Assembly: GCA_019635755.1 (NCBI GenBank)
Contig: JAHBYW010000001.1
Span: forward strand, 124,001-188,000
Reading direction: 5' to 3'
Source of the DNA: Rhizobiaceae bacterium
GTDB taxonomy: Bacteria > Pseudomonadota > Alphaproteobacteria > Rhizobiales > Rhizobiaceae
Length of the DNA stretch: 64,000 nt
This document shows positions 46,672 through 54,383 of this stretch, in pieces. The notes below the pieces were generated by a model. That model made no database searches. It was given only the letters and a program-made list of their open reading frames with translations, and was not told the origin of the DNA. Every line of letters starts with the position of its first letter. Position 1 is the stretch's first letter. The position numbers were made by a program, and so were the translations under genes.

Positions 46672-47430
46672 TCAGAAGAGATTAAGCTGGGCGCTCGCGG
46701 GCGGCGACTTTTCCGGCTTTGGTTGATCGGCGGTAACCGGCTCGACCCGCTGCTGCACGTCGGCGCCCGTGTTGGCGACCTTGTTGACCTTGTCGGAGAC
46801 CGGGATCGCCTCGAAGAAGTCCGGCTCCACCGGCCTCAGCAGGTCGGCCACGTCGCGCGGTTCCTGCGTGCGGCAGTCCAGCCAGCGGTCGAAATCCTCC
46901 GGCCGTATGACCAACGGCATGCGGTCGTGGATGGTCGCCACCTCGCCCGTCGCCTGTGTCGTCAGGATCGCGCCGGTGTCGATCTCCGAGCCACCCGGCT
47001 CGGCCCAGGTCTCCATCAGCCCGGCAAAGGCGACCAGCCCGCCCTTGCGCGGCCGCACCCAATAGGCCTGCGCCGGGCGGCCGTTCACGCGCTTCCATTC
47101 GTAGAAGCCACTGGCCGGGATGAGCGCGCGGCGGTGCCGCATCGCGGCCTTGAAGGCGTTCTTCTCCGCCGCCGTCTCGGCGCGGGCGTTGATCAGCAGC
47201 GGCATGTCCTTCGGGTTCTTCGCCCAGGCGGGGATAAGCCCCCAGCGGACCAGGAGTGAGCGCCGGCCGGGCAGGTTCGACCCGGGCGCGCGCGGGTGGC
47301 CGGCGATCGCCAACACGATCGGCTCCGTCGGCGGGATGTTGAAGCGCGCCACCAGCAGGTCGATGTCGATCACGCCGAGAAAGGCGGCGATCTCTTCGGC
47401 CGTGGCGTCGAGTGCATAGCGTCCGCACAT
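46672..47430 (-). CDS. SRAP (YedK/HMCES) DNA-protein crosslink protein
   Basis: 252 residues. SOS-response-associated peptidase family; such proteins covalently trap abasic sites in ssDNA through Cys2. The start is placed at 47430 so that Cys2 follows Met1 (MCGRYALDA); the frame is open two codons earlier but would bury the cysteine. The catalytic Glu is in SGFYEWKR near residue 110 and the His in IHDRMPLVI near residue 170. No LexA box was identified. Confidence 0.92.
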   Translation of the reverse strand: MCGRYALDATAEEIAAFLGVIDIDLLVARFNIPPTEPIVLAIAGHPRAPGSNLPGRRSLLVRWGLIPAWAKNPKDMPLLINARAETAAEKNAFKAAMRHRRALIPASGFYEWKRVNGRPAQAYWVRPRKGGLVAFAGLMETWAEPGGSEIDTGAILTTQATGEVATIHDRMPLVIRPEDFDRWLDCRTQEPRDVADLLRPVEPDFFEAIPVSDKVNKVANTGADVQQRVEPVTADQPKPEKSPPASAQLNLF

Positions 47431-47506
47431 GGCCAACAGTTAGGCGCGGGTTCGGCCCGAAGCAAACAGCTGGAAGCCTCCCTCGCGCTGCGCTACCAGC
47501 TTTGCT

Positions 47507-47953
47507 GTGGACATCCCCGACGACATCATCGCGGCGGACGGCAGGCTGCCGGCCGCCATCCCCTCCGTCTCGGTCGCAGTGCGCGCCGGCGACGCGGTGC
47601 TGCTCGTCAGGCGCGGCCGCGAGCCGTCGCGCGGACTGTGGGCTTTTCCCGGCGGCCGGGTCGAGCCCGGCGAGACGGACGAGGCAGCAGCGGCGCGCGA
47701 GGTTCTGGAGGAAACGGGCCTCGCCGTCGCCGATCTGGAGGACTTCCGGTCCGTCACCATCGCCGCCGTGCGCGACGGACGCCCGGTGCGCTATCGGCTG
47801 AGGGTCTTCGTCACCGTCCGCTTCGACGGCGAGCCGGCCGCTGGCGACGACGCGGATGCGGTCGGCTGGTTCCGGCTGGACGACCTCGACGGGCTGCCGA
47901 TGCCCGCGTCGATGGTCGAGGCGGCTCGCGCCATCCTCGCCATGCCGCGTTAA
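47507..47953 (+). CDS. Nudix hydrolase
   Basis: 148 residues. The Nudix box is [22 protein letters not shown], with the expected Glu ligands; the sequence before it, [18 protein letters not shown], is typical of ADP-ribose pyrophosphatase-like members. GTG start. Substrate unknown. Divergent from the SRAP gene 76 bp away. Confidence 0.88.
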   Translation: MDIPDDIIAADGRLPAAIPSVSVAVRAGDAVLLVRRGREPSRGLWAFPGGRVEPGETDEAAAAREVLEETGLAVADLEDFRSVTIAAVRDGRPVRYRLRVFVTVRFDGEPAAGDDADAVGWFRLDDLDGLPMPASMVEAARAILAMPR

Positions 47954-48018
47954 CTGACCTGTCAGCTCGCCGGCCCGGCGCCTTGCAGGCGACAAAATCA
48001 TTGGCCACAAGGGGCCTT

Positions 48019-48393
48019 ATGATCGCACGTTCGACTCTCGCGGCGCTCGCCGCGGCGCTGACCCTTGCCACGGCCTCGCCCTCGCGCGCGGTCGAGGCCC
48101 CGTTCGAGCCGCAGCTGCTCAGGCTCGCGGAGGTGCTGGGCTCGCTCCACTACCTGCGCAACCTGTGCGGCGAGACTGGCGACCGCTGGCGGCAGGAGAT
48201 GGAGAAGCTGATCGCCGCCGAGAACCCCGACGAGCAGCGCCGCGCGCGCTTCGTCGCCAGCTTCAACCGCGGCTACCGTTCCTTCGACGGCGTCTACGCC
48301 AACTGCACGCCCTCCGCCACGGCGGCCATCGACCGCTACATGAAGGAGGGGGAGACGCTCGCCCGCGACATCGCGGTTCGTTTCGGGAATTAA
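48019..48393 (+). CDS. TIGR02301 family secreted protein
   Basis: 124 residues. A signal peptide covers about 1-23 (cleaved near SRA-VEA). The mature part matches the TIGR02301 pattern: LAEVLGSLHYLRNLCG with a conserved Cys, RFVASFNRGYRSF and a second Cys (NCTPSA), likely one disulfide. The family is restricted to Hyphomicrobiales and has no known function. The start at 48019 lies within a longer frame; the signal peptide decides it. Confidence 0.82.
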   Translation: MIARSTLAALAAALTLATASPSRAVEAPFEPQLLRLAEVLGSLHYLRNLCGETGDRWRQEMEKLIAAENPDEQRRARFVASFNRGYRSFDGVYANCTPSATAAIDRYMKEGETLARDIAVRFGN

Positions 48394-48532
48394 CGACTCG
48401 TTAACTTTTTCGGCAAGCTCGACATACAGATCGATTTTGCCGTGCTACAAGACTTAACAGGACATTAAAGGGACGTTTCGGGTTTGAACCGCATTTGAAC
48501 GGTTCTGGCTCGCCAAGGGTGGAAAGTCGCAC
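48394..48532 (+). promoter_or_regulatory. gap with inverted/direct repeat upstream of small gene
   Basis: 139 bp, comparatively AT-rich, containing TTGAACCG...TTGAACGG direct repeats that also form GAACCG/CGGTTC around 48484-48507. A possible operator; no protein could be assigned to it. Confidence 0.3.
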
Positions 48533-48790
48533 ATGCAACGGCCCCATAGCGAGATCGACGCGCTGGTTCGCGAGGAGAAGCGCCTGACCGCGGTCGAGAG
48601 CCATCACGAGGCCTGGGCCGACGGGCTTTCGGCCGGCATCGAGCCGGACATCATCGCCGAGGCTGCGCTCGAGACCGCCTTTGCGGAAATCCTGCGCTGT
48701 TCGGGCGAGACGGCGGCGCTGGCCCTCCTCGACCGCATGCGCGAGCGGGTCGTTGCGGGTGAATTCGGCCCCGCGGCCGTCCGCCACTGA
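48533..48790 (+). CDS. conserved small hypothetical protein
   Basis: 85 residues, acidic and helical. The sequence is MQRPHSEIDALVREEKRLT... with a conserved-looking ETAFAEILRCSGETAALALLDRMRERV core. It resembles small uncharacterised Hyphomicrobiales proteins; no function known. GGTGGAAAG lies upstream of the ATG. Confidence 0.6.
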   Translation: MQRPHSEIDALVREEKRLTAVESHHEAWADGLSAGIEPDIIAEAALETAFAEILRCSGETAALALLDRMRERVVAGEFGPAAVRH

Positions 48791-48873
48791 CGTTTGCCGG
48801 CCCCGGCCGGCATCCCAAACCGCCGATTGTCGTGTATGATCGGCCTAAGATGGCGTTATCGCCGGGGTGGGGT

Positions 48874-49749
48874 GTGACGAAACCAGCATTCGGCAAGGCA
48901 TGGCAGGTGATCGCGGCACGGCGCGCCGCGGCCGGTCGCCTGGCGTTCGGCGCCGTGCTGGCCACTGTCGCGCTGTCCATGCCCGCCTGGGCGCTCAGCG
49001 AGATCAAGCCGGAGGAAATGCCCGCCGAAACCGTCGAGCCGGCGCCGGACCCCGGCGGTGTCCCCGCGCCGGAGCCGATCCAGAAATCCCCCCTCCCCGC
49101 CCCGACCATGTCGCCCCCGGCACCGGACGGTCCGGTGGACACCAACGAGACGCCCGAAGCGCCGGGCGCCGTCGATACGGACGAGACGCCCGCCGATCCG
49201 GGAACGGTGGACACCGACGAAGAGGATCCGGGCACCGACGACACGGTCGAGACGCCGGAGCGTCCCGATCCCGACGGCCCGATCCCCGACGTCGTGTACG
49301 ACCTCCAGACGCTGCCCGCGCCGGTGCGCAAGATGCGGGAGCTGCTCATCGAGGCGGCCAAGACCGGTGATATCGAGGCGCTCAGGCCGCTGATCGGCGT
49401 CGGCCCCGACATCACCCAGCTGTCGCTCGGCGGCATCGAAGGCGACCCGGTGGACTTCCTGCGCGAGGTTTCCGGCGACGACCAGGGCCAGGAGATTCTG
49501 GCGATCCTGGAGGAGGTCCTGTCTGCAGGCTTCGTCCATCTCGGCGTCGGCACCGACGAGGACCTCTATGTCTGGCCGTATTTCTTCGCCGTGCCGCTCG
49601 ACGCGCTGACGCCGCCGCAACGGGTGGAGCTGTTCAAGATCGTCACGGCCGGCGACTACGAGGACATGAAGACCTACGGCGCCTACATCTTCTACCGCGT
49701 CGGCATCACGCCGGAAGGGCGCTGGGCCTTCTTCGTCGCGGGCGACTGA
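48874..49749 (+). CDS. secreted hypothetical protein with acidic Pro-rich linker
   Basis: 291 residues from the GTG at 48874, preceded by a GGGGTGGGGT stretch. A long signal peptide (about 1-40, ending PAWA-LSE) is followed by an extremely acidic Pro/Thr/Glu linker (about 45-140) made of degenerate DTDETP/PG units, then a folded C-terminal domain (PVRKMRELLIEAAKTGDIEALRPLIGVGP to the end, about 145-291). The C-terminal domain recurs in Hyphomicrobiales hypothetical proteins; function unknown. The frame is open to 48832 with other start choices. Confidence 0.62.
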   Translation: MTKPAFGKAWQVIAARRAAAGRLAFGAVLATVALSMPAWALSEIKPEEMPAETVEPAPDPGGVPAPEPIQKSPLPAPTMSPPAPDGPVDTNETPEAPGAVDTDETPADPGTVDTDEEDPGTDDTVETPERPDPDGPIPDVVYDLQTLPAPVRKMRELLIEAAKTGDIEALRPLIGVGPDITQLSLGGIEGDPVDFLREVSGDDQGQEILAILEEVLSAGFVHLGVGTDEDLYVWPYFFAVPLDALTPPQRVELFKIVTAGDYEDMKTYGAYIFYRVGITPEGRWAFFVAGD

Positions 49750-49794
49750 GCGCGGCAGTACGACATTGCAGAAATAGGGACCACGAACACCAAT

Positions 49795-49832
49795 ACTGCC
49801 CTACTGCCCTACTGCCCTACTGCCCTACTGCC
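49795..49832. repeat. tandem octamer repeat at the 3' end of pyrC
   Basis: Four and three-quarter copies of ACTGCCCT. It overlaps the stop codon region of the dihydroorotase gene on the minus strand, encoding its last residues (GSRAVGQ). A repeat of 8 is not a multiple of three, so gain or loss of units would shift the C-terminus. Confidence 0.9.
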
Positions 49833-51149
49833 GCTCTCCTGAAATTCCACCGCCCTGCCCTGCCTCGGCGTCGCGATCTCGCCCTCCCACATCACGCGCT
49901 CGCCGCGCACGATCGTGCCGACCGGCCAGCCCGTGACCTGCTTGCCGTCATAAGGCGTCCAGCCCGCCTTCGAGCCCTGCTGCGCGTTGGTGATCGTCTC
50001 GCGCCGCTTCATGTCCACGACGGTGAAGTCCGCGTCGTATCCTGCCGCGATCCGGCCCTTGCGTGCCATGCCGAAGATGCGCTGCGGGCCATGGCTGGTC
50101 AGGTCGACGAAGCGCTCGATCGTCAGCCGTCCGGCGTTCACGTGGTCCAGCATGATCGGCACCAGCGTCTGCACGCCGGTCATGCCCGACGGCGACGCCG
50201 GATAGGGTTTTGCCTTTTCGTCCAGCGTGTGCGGCGCGTGGTCGGAGCCGAGCACGTCGACGATCCCCTGTCCGATGCCGCGCCAGACGCCGTCCCGGTG
50301 CCGCGCGTCGCGCACGGGCGGGTTCATCTGCAGCAGGGTGCCAAGCCGGGCATAGTCGTCGGCCGCCATCGTGAGATGATGCGGCGTCGCCTCGCAGGTC
50401 GCGACGTCCTTGTGGGCTTCGAGGAAGTCGATCTCATCGGCCGTCGAGATATGCAGCACGTGGATGCGCGCCCGCGCCCGTCGCGCCACCGCGACCAGCC
50501 GCTCCGTGCACCGCAATGCCGCGATCGCGTCGCGCCAGACCGGATGCGAGGCGGGATCGCCGTCGATCCGTTCGCCCAGCCGCTCCTTCAGCCGGAACTC
50601 GTCCTCGGAGTGAAAGGCCGCCCGCCGGCGTGTGTTCCTCAGGATCGAGAACACGCCTTCGTCGTCCTCGACCAGCAGGTCGCCGGTCGACGAGCCCATG
50701 AACACCTTGATGCCGGCCGCACCGGGAAGGCGCTCCAGTTCGCCGACGTCCCTCGCATTGTCGCGCGTCCCGCCAACCCAGAAGGCGAAGTCGCAATGCA
50801 TGCGGCCCGTCCCGCGCCGCACCTTGTCGGCCAGCGCCTCGGCGCTCGTGGTCAGCGGCTTGGTGTTCGGCATCTCGAAGACGGCGGTGACGCCGCCCAG
50901 CACTGCCGCCCGAGATCCCGTCTCGAGGTCTTCCTTGTGCTCCAGCCCCGGCTCGCGGAAATGCACCTGGCTGTCGATGACGCCAGGCAGCACGTGCAGC
51001 CCGCGGCAGTCGATCGTCCTGCCCGCATGCGCCATGGACAGATCGCCCAATGCCGCGATCCGGCCCGCGACCACGCCGACGTCGCGCACCCCGACGCCGT
51101 CCTGGTTGACCACCGTGCCACCCTTCAGGATGAGGTCGTAGCCGGCCAT
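49809..51149 (-). CDS. pyrC: PyrC-type dihydroorotase (alphaproteobacterial, QxH variant)
   Basis: 446 residues; amidohydrolase that cyclises [18 protein letters not shown] to dihydroorotate in pyrimidine synthesis. Motifs: PGVIDSQVHFREPG with metal His63, the usual first metal His being Gln61; GIKVFMGSSTGDL with the candidate carboxylated Lys near residue 150; FHSEDE; HVLHIST; VDVLGSDHAPHT. SD AAGGGA precedes the ATG at 51149; the frame is open further but not family-like. The gene ends inside an octamer repeat. A second dihydroorotase beside pyrB elsewhere is usual in this group. Confidence 0.88.
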   Translation of the reverse strand: MAGYDLILKGGTVVNQDGVGVRDVGVVAGRIAALGDLSMAHAGRTIDCRGLHVLPGVIDSQVHFREPGLEHKEDLETGSRAAVLGGVTAVFEMPNTKPLTTSAEALADKVRRGTGRMHCDFAFWVGGTRDNARDVGELERLPGAAGIKVFMGSSTGDLLVEDDEGVFSILRNTRRRAAFHSEDEFRLKERLGERIDGDPASHPVWRDAIAALRCTERLVAVARRARARIHVLHISTADEIDFLEAHKDVATCEATPHHLTMAADDYARLGTLLQMNPPVRDARHRDGVWRGIGQGIVDVLGSDHAPHTLDEKAKPYPASPSGMTGVQTLVPIMLDHVNAGRLTIERFVDLTSHGPQRIFGMARKGRIAAGYDADFTVVDMKRRETITNAQQGSKAGWTPYDGKQVTGWPVGTIVRGERVMWEGEIATPRQGRAVEFQESGSRAVGQ

Positions 51150-51215
51150 CGCGGTCCCTTGTCGCTGGAATCCAGCGGCCTTACGTAATGGCCTCCCGAT
51201 TTGCAAGGCGAACCC

Positions 51216-52112
51216 ATGCCGACCGTCCAGCTCACCGACCGCGCGCTCATCGACGTTGCCGGACCCGAGGCCGAGCACTTCCTGCAAAATCTCATCACCA
51301 CGGACCTCGACAGGCTGGCGCCGGGCGAAGTGCGGCCCGCCGCGCTGCTGTCGCCGCAGGGCAAGATCCTGTTCGATTTCCTCGTGTCGCGGCACGGCCC
51401 GGACTCTTTCCTGCTCGAGTGCCGCGCCGATATTGCCGACGATCTGGTGCGCCGCCTGACGCTCTACAAGCTGCGGGCCAAGGTGACGATTTCCAAGCGC
51501 GATCAAGCGCTTGTGAGCGTCTCGTGGGAGGATGATTCCGGCCGCTCACAGATCGATTCAACGGCTTCACGCGATGATTCAGGTGCCTTGATCGACATCC
51601 GTTTCGCCACCGCAGCGAGCGTCCGGCGCCACCACGGCCCCTTCTCGCCATCGGCGGGCTTGGAGGCGTGGGACGCCCTCCGCGTCAAGCATGCCGCCGC
51701 CGAAAGCGGCGCCGACTATGCGCTCGGCGATGCCTTCCCGCATGATGTCCTGCTCGACCAGAACGGCGGCGTCGGCTTCGCCAAGGGCTGCTATGTCGGC
51801 CAGGAGGTGGTGTCGCGCATGCAGCATCGTGGCACCGCGCGCCGCCGCGTCCTGATCGCCGAAGCCGACGTATCCCTGCCCGCTGCCGGAACCGAGGTGC
51901 TCGTCTCCGGCCGCCCGGCGGGCGCGCTCGGCACGGTTGCCGGCCGGCAGGCGCTCGCCATCCTGCGCATCGACCGGGTCAAGGACGGGGTGGACGCCGG
52001 AGAGCCGATCACCGCCGGTGGCGTGCCCATCCGGCTTGCAATACCGGCCTGGGCGACGTTCACCTTCCCCACAGCCCCGGGCGAGAGCGCCTCGGGCACG
52101 GAGGGCGCCTGA
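51216..52112 (+). CDS. ygfZ: YgfZ/GcvT-like folate-binding Fe-S protein
   Basis: 298 residues. YgfZ/CAF17-type proteins use tetrahydrofolate to support some Fe-S enzymes. The family motif FAKGCYVGQEVVSRMQHRG lies near residue 190, and the rest has the GcvT-like fold. The ATG at 51216, preceded by AAGGCG, is chosen over an upstream GTG. The last base of its stop is the first of the next ATG. Confidence 0.88.
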   Translation: MPTVQLTDRALIDVAGPEAEHFLQNLITTDLDRLAPGEVRPAALLSPQGKILFDFLVSRHGPDSFLLECRADIADDLVRRLTLYKLRAKVTISKRDQALVSVSWEDDSGRSQIDSTASRDDSGALIDIRFATAASVRRHHGPFSPSAGLEAWDALRVKHAAAESGADYALGDAFPHDVLLDQNGGVGFAKGCYVGQEVVSRMQHRGTARRRVLIAEADVSLPAAGTEVLVSGRPAGALGTVAGRQALAILRIDRVKDGVDAGEPITAGGVPIRLAIPAWATFTFPTAPGESASGTEGA

Positions 52113-52720
52113 TGGCCGACCTGCCGTCCGCGCCGGCGCGCGCCTGGCAGCGCATGCTGTCCGGGCGCCGGCTCGACCTGCTGGATCCCTCCCCGCTCGA
52201 CATCGAGATCGCCGACATCGCCCACGGGCTTGCCCGCGTCGCCCGCTGGAACGGCCAGACCGTTGGCGACCATGCATTCTCCGTCGCCCAGCACTCGCTG
52301 CTGGTCGAGGAGATTTTCGCCCGGCAGGCGGGCGACCCGTCGCCGCAGGGTCGCCTGACCGCGCTGCTGCATGATGCGCCGGAATATGTCATCGGCGACA
52401 TGATCTCGCCGTTCAAGGCGGTGGTCGGCGGCGGCTACAAGGCGGTCGAGCAGCGTCTGCAGCGTGCCATCCACCGCCGTTTCGGCCTGCCCGAGGAGAC
52501 GCCCGAGCGCCTCAAGGCCGCGATCAAGCGCGCCGACCAGGTCGCCGCCTATTTCGAGGCGACGCTGCTTGCCGGCTTCTCGACCGCCGAGGCGGCGAAA
52601 TTCTTCGGCCGGCCGCGCGGCATGACGCCGGACCAGGTCGACCTCGCATGCCGGCCGGCGTCTAAGGTCGAGGCGGCTTTCGTGAAGCGCTTCCAGGCGA
52701 TCGGATCGATCGGCGCATAA
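52112..52720 (+). CDS. HD-domain hydrolase (YfbR-like)
   Basis: 202 residues. HD phosphohydrolase: DHAFSVAQHSLLV with one metal His, LLHDAPEYVIGD as the HD pair near residue 93, and RADQVAAYFEA near residue 148. YfbR-type members dephosphorylate deoxynucleoside 5'-monophosphates; the substrate here is inference. It is coupled to ygfZ by a 1-bp overlap. Confidence 0.85.
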   Translation: MADLPSAPARAWQRMLSGRRLDLLDPSPLDIEIADIAHGLARVARWNGQTVGDHAFSVAQHSLLVEEIFARQAGDPSPQGRLTALLHDAPEYVIGDMISPFKAVVGGGYKAVEQRLQRAIHRRFGLPEETPERLKAAIKRADQVAAYFEATLLAGFSTAEAAKFFGRPRGMTPDQVDLACRPASKVEAAFVKRFQAIGSIGA

Positions 52721-52723
52721 CCC

Positions 52724-52755
52724 TGTCATGACATTGTCTGGCACCTGTGCTATCT
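52724..52755 (+). promoter_or_regulatory. tacAT promoter with overlapping palindrome
   Basis: TGTCATGACA (perfect 10-bp palindrome, 52724-52733) covers CATGAC, a -35-like element, and CTATCT (52750-52755) is the -10, 17 bp apart. Transcription would start at about the ATG itself (52763), so the antitoxin mRNA would be leaderless. The palindrome is placed as an antitoxin operator would be. Confidence 0.55.
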
Positions 52756-52762
52756 CTGCGCC

Positions 52763-53065
52763 ATGACCAGACCCGCACGCACCGAACCAGCACGCACCGA
52801 GAAACTCGATCTCAGGCTCTCGGCGGCCTCGAAGCGTAAGCTTGCCGCCGCGGCCACCGCCGAGCGTCGAACGGTCAGCGATTTCGTGCTGGCGAGCGCG
52901 CTCGACCGGGCCGACGAGGCGTTGGCCGGCCGGCGCGACTTCCAGCTCGACGCTGCTGCGTGGCAGGATCTTCTCGCCGCGCTTGATGCGCCGCCGCGCG
53001 ACCTGCCTGAACTGCGCAAGCTCCTGCGCGAGCCCGGCCTGTTCTCCGCCGGCCGGCAGAAGTGA
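52763..53065 (+). CDS. tacA: DUF1778 (TacA-type) antitoxin
   Basis: 100 residues. Ribbon-helix-helix N-terminus (KLDLRLSAASKRKLAAAA..., about 14-50) and the DUF1778 C-terminal toxin-binding segment (DFQLDAAAWQDLLAALDAPP, then LRKLL). It neutralises the acetyltransferase toxin encoded by the next gene and should bind the palindrome upstream. No ribosome site is seen before the ATG, consistent with a leaderless message. The toxin start overlaps its stop (GTGA). Confidence 0.86.
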   Translation: MTRPARTEPARTEKLDLRLSAASKRKLAAAATAERRTVSDFVLASALDRADEALAGRRDFQLDAAAWQDLLAALDAPPRDLPELRKLLREPGLFSAGRQK

Positions 53066-53556
53066 CCGTCTTCCGCGTCGAGAAGCTGGCGCGGGAACAT
53101 CCGGTCGATGCATTCGATTGCGGTGAGCCGTCCCTGAACCGGTTTCTCGCCCGTCATGCCTTGCAGAACCAGCAAGCCAACGCAGCGCAGACCTATGTCG
53201 GCATGGCGGATGCCGAGGTGATCGGCTTCTACGCTCTGGCCGTTGGCAATGTCGGTTTCGACGACGCGCCGGAGCGACTGCGCAAGGGCCTCGCGCGCCA
53301 TCCGGTGCCGGTCATGCTGCTCGCGCGGCTGGCCGTCGATGTCCGCTGGCAAGGCCGGGGCGTGGCCGCCGGTCTGTTGCGGGATGCGATCCTCAGGACG
53401 CTGCAGGCTGCCGATATCGCCGGCATTCGTGCCTTCGTCGTCCACGCCAAGGACGACCGCGCCAGATCCTTCTACAGCCGCTTTGGCTTCGAGCCATCGC
53501 CAACCGATCCGCTGCACCTCTACATCCTGATCAAGGACCTGAAGACGGCGCTCTGA
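53062..53556 (+). CDS. tacT: GNAT toxin (TacT-like)
   Basis: 164 residues. GCN5-related acetyltransferase of the DUF1778-linked toxin class, which acetylates the amino acid on charged tRNAs and blocks translation. The acetyl-CoA loop is WQGRGVAAGLLRDAIL near residue 95, with the catalytic-type Tyr in FYSRFGF near residue 138. GTG start overlapping the antitoxin stop by 4 bp, so synthesis of toxin depends on antitoxin translation. Confidence 0.86.
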   Translation: MTVFRVEKLAREHPVDAFDCGEPSLNRFLARHALQNQQANAAQTYVGMADAEVIGFYALAVGNVGFDDAPERLRKGLARHPVPVMLLARLAVDVRWQGRGVAAGLLRDAILRTLQAADIAGIRAFVVHAKDDRARSFYSRFGFEPSPTDPLHLYILIKDLKTAL

Positions 53557-53603
53557 CGGGGGCCGACAGACTCGAAGCAGCCGCACTCTTTGGGAGATAC
53601 GAC

Positions 53604-54380
53604 ATGGATCTCGGACTGTCAGGCAGGATCGTTCTCGTCACGGGTGGCTCGAAGGGCATCGGCTTTGCCTGCGCCAGGGCCTTCCTGTCCGAAGGTGCGC
53701 GCGTGACGATCGTCTCCCGGTCCCAGGACAATGTCGACCGCGCCTGCGCCGCGCTCCCGGGCGCGATCGGACTTGCCGCCGACCTCTCCGACGCCGACGC
53801 GGCGCTTGCCGCCGTGAACGATGTCGAGGCACGGCTCGGCCCGCTTGACGTGCTGGTCAATTCGGCCGGCGCGGCGCGGCGCACGCCGCCGGCGGAGCTG
53901 TCGCCGGCCGCCTACAGGGCCGCGATGGACGCGAAATACTTCTCCTACATCAACGTCATCGACCCGGTGGTGAAGCGCATGGCCGCGCGGCGGACGGGAA
54001 CCATCGTCAGCGTCGTCGGCAACGGCGGCAAGCTCGCCTCGCCGATCCACCTCCCCGGCGGCGCGGCCAATGCCGCGCTCCTGCTGGTCACCGCCGGGCT
54101 GGGTGCGGCCTATGCCGACAGCGGCGTGCGCGTCGTCGCCGTCAATCCGGGCATGACGCTCACCGGCCGCGTCGAGGACGGGCTGAAGGCGGAGGCGCGG
54201 CTGGCCGGCATCTCCGAGGACGAGGCCCTGCGCCGCGGCCTGGCGCGCATTCCGCTCGGCCGGGCGGCCACGCCGGAGGAGATCGCCAACCTGGTCGTCT
54301 TCCTCGCCAGCGCCCGCGCCAGCTACGTCACCGGGGTCTCGATCAGCATGGACGGCGCCGCATCGCCGGTCGTGATCTGA
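53604..54380 (+). CDS. SDR family protein lacking catalytic Tyr/Lys
   Basis: 258 residues with an intact dinucleotide fold: TGGSKGIGFACA near residue 13, NSAGAARR near residue 88, and a Ser-containing VSVVGNGGK strand near residue 138. Where YxxxK is expected, the sequence reads LPGGAANAALL: aligning the usual YSASKAA with GGAANAA, Tyr becomes Gly and Lys becomes Asn. The C-terminus (YVTGVSISMDGA) is typical of SDRs. It may bind NAD(P) without classical catalysis, or use another proton donor. GGGAGA precedes the ATG. Confidence 0.82.
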   Translation: MDLGLSGRIVLVTGGSKGIGFACARAFLSEGARVTIVSRSQDNVDRACAALPGAIGLAADLSDADAALAAVNDVEARLGPLDVLVNSAGAARRTPPAELSPAAYRAAMDAKYFSYINVIDPVVKRMAARRTGTIVSVVGNGGKLASPIHLPGGAANAALLLVTAGLGAAYADSGVRVVAVNPGMTLTGRVEDGLKAEARLAGISEDEALRRGLARIPLGRAATPEEIANLVVFLASARASYVTGVSISMDGAASPVVI

Positions 54381-54383
54381 ACG

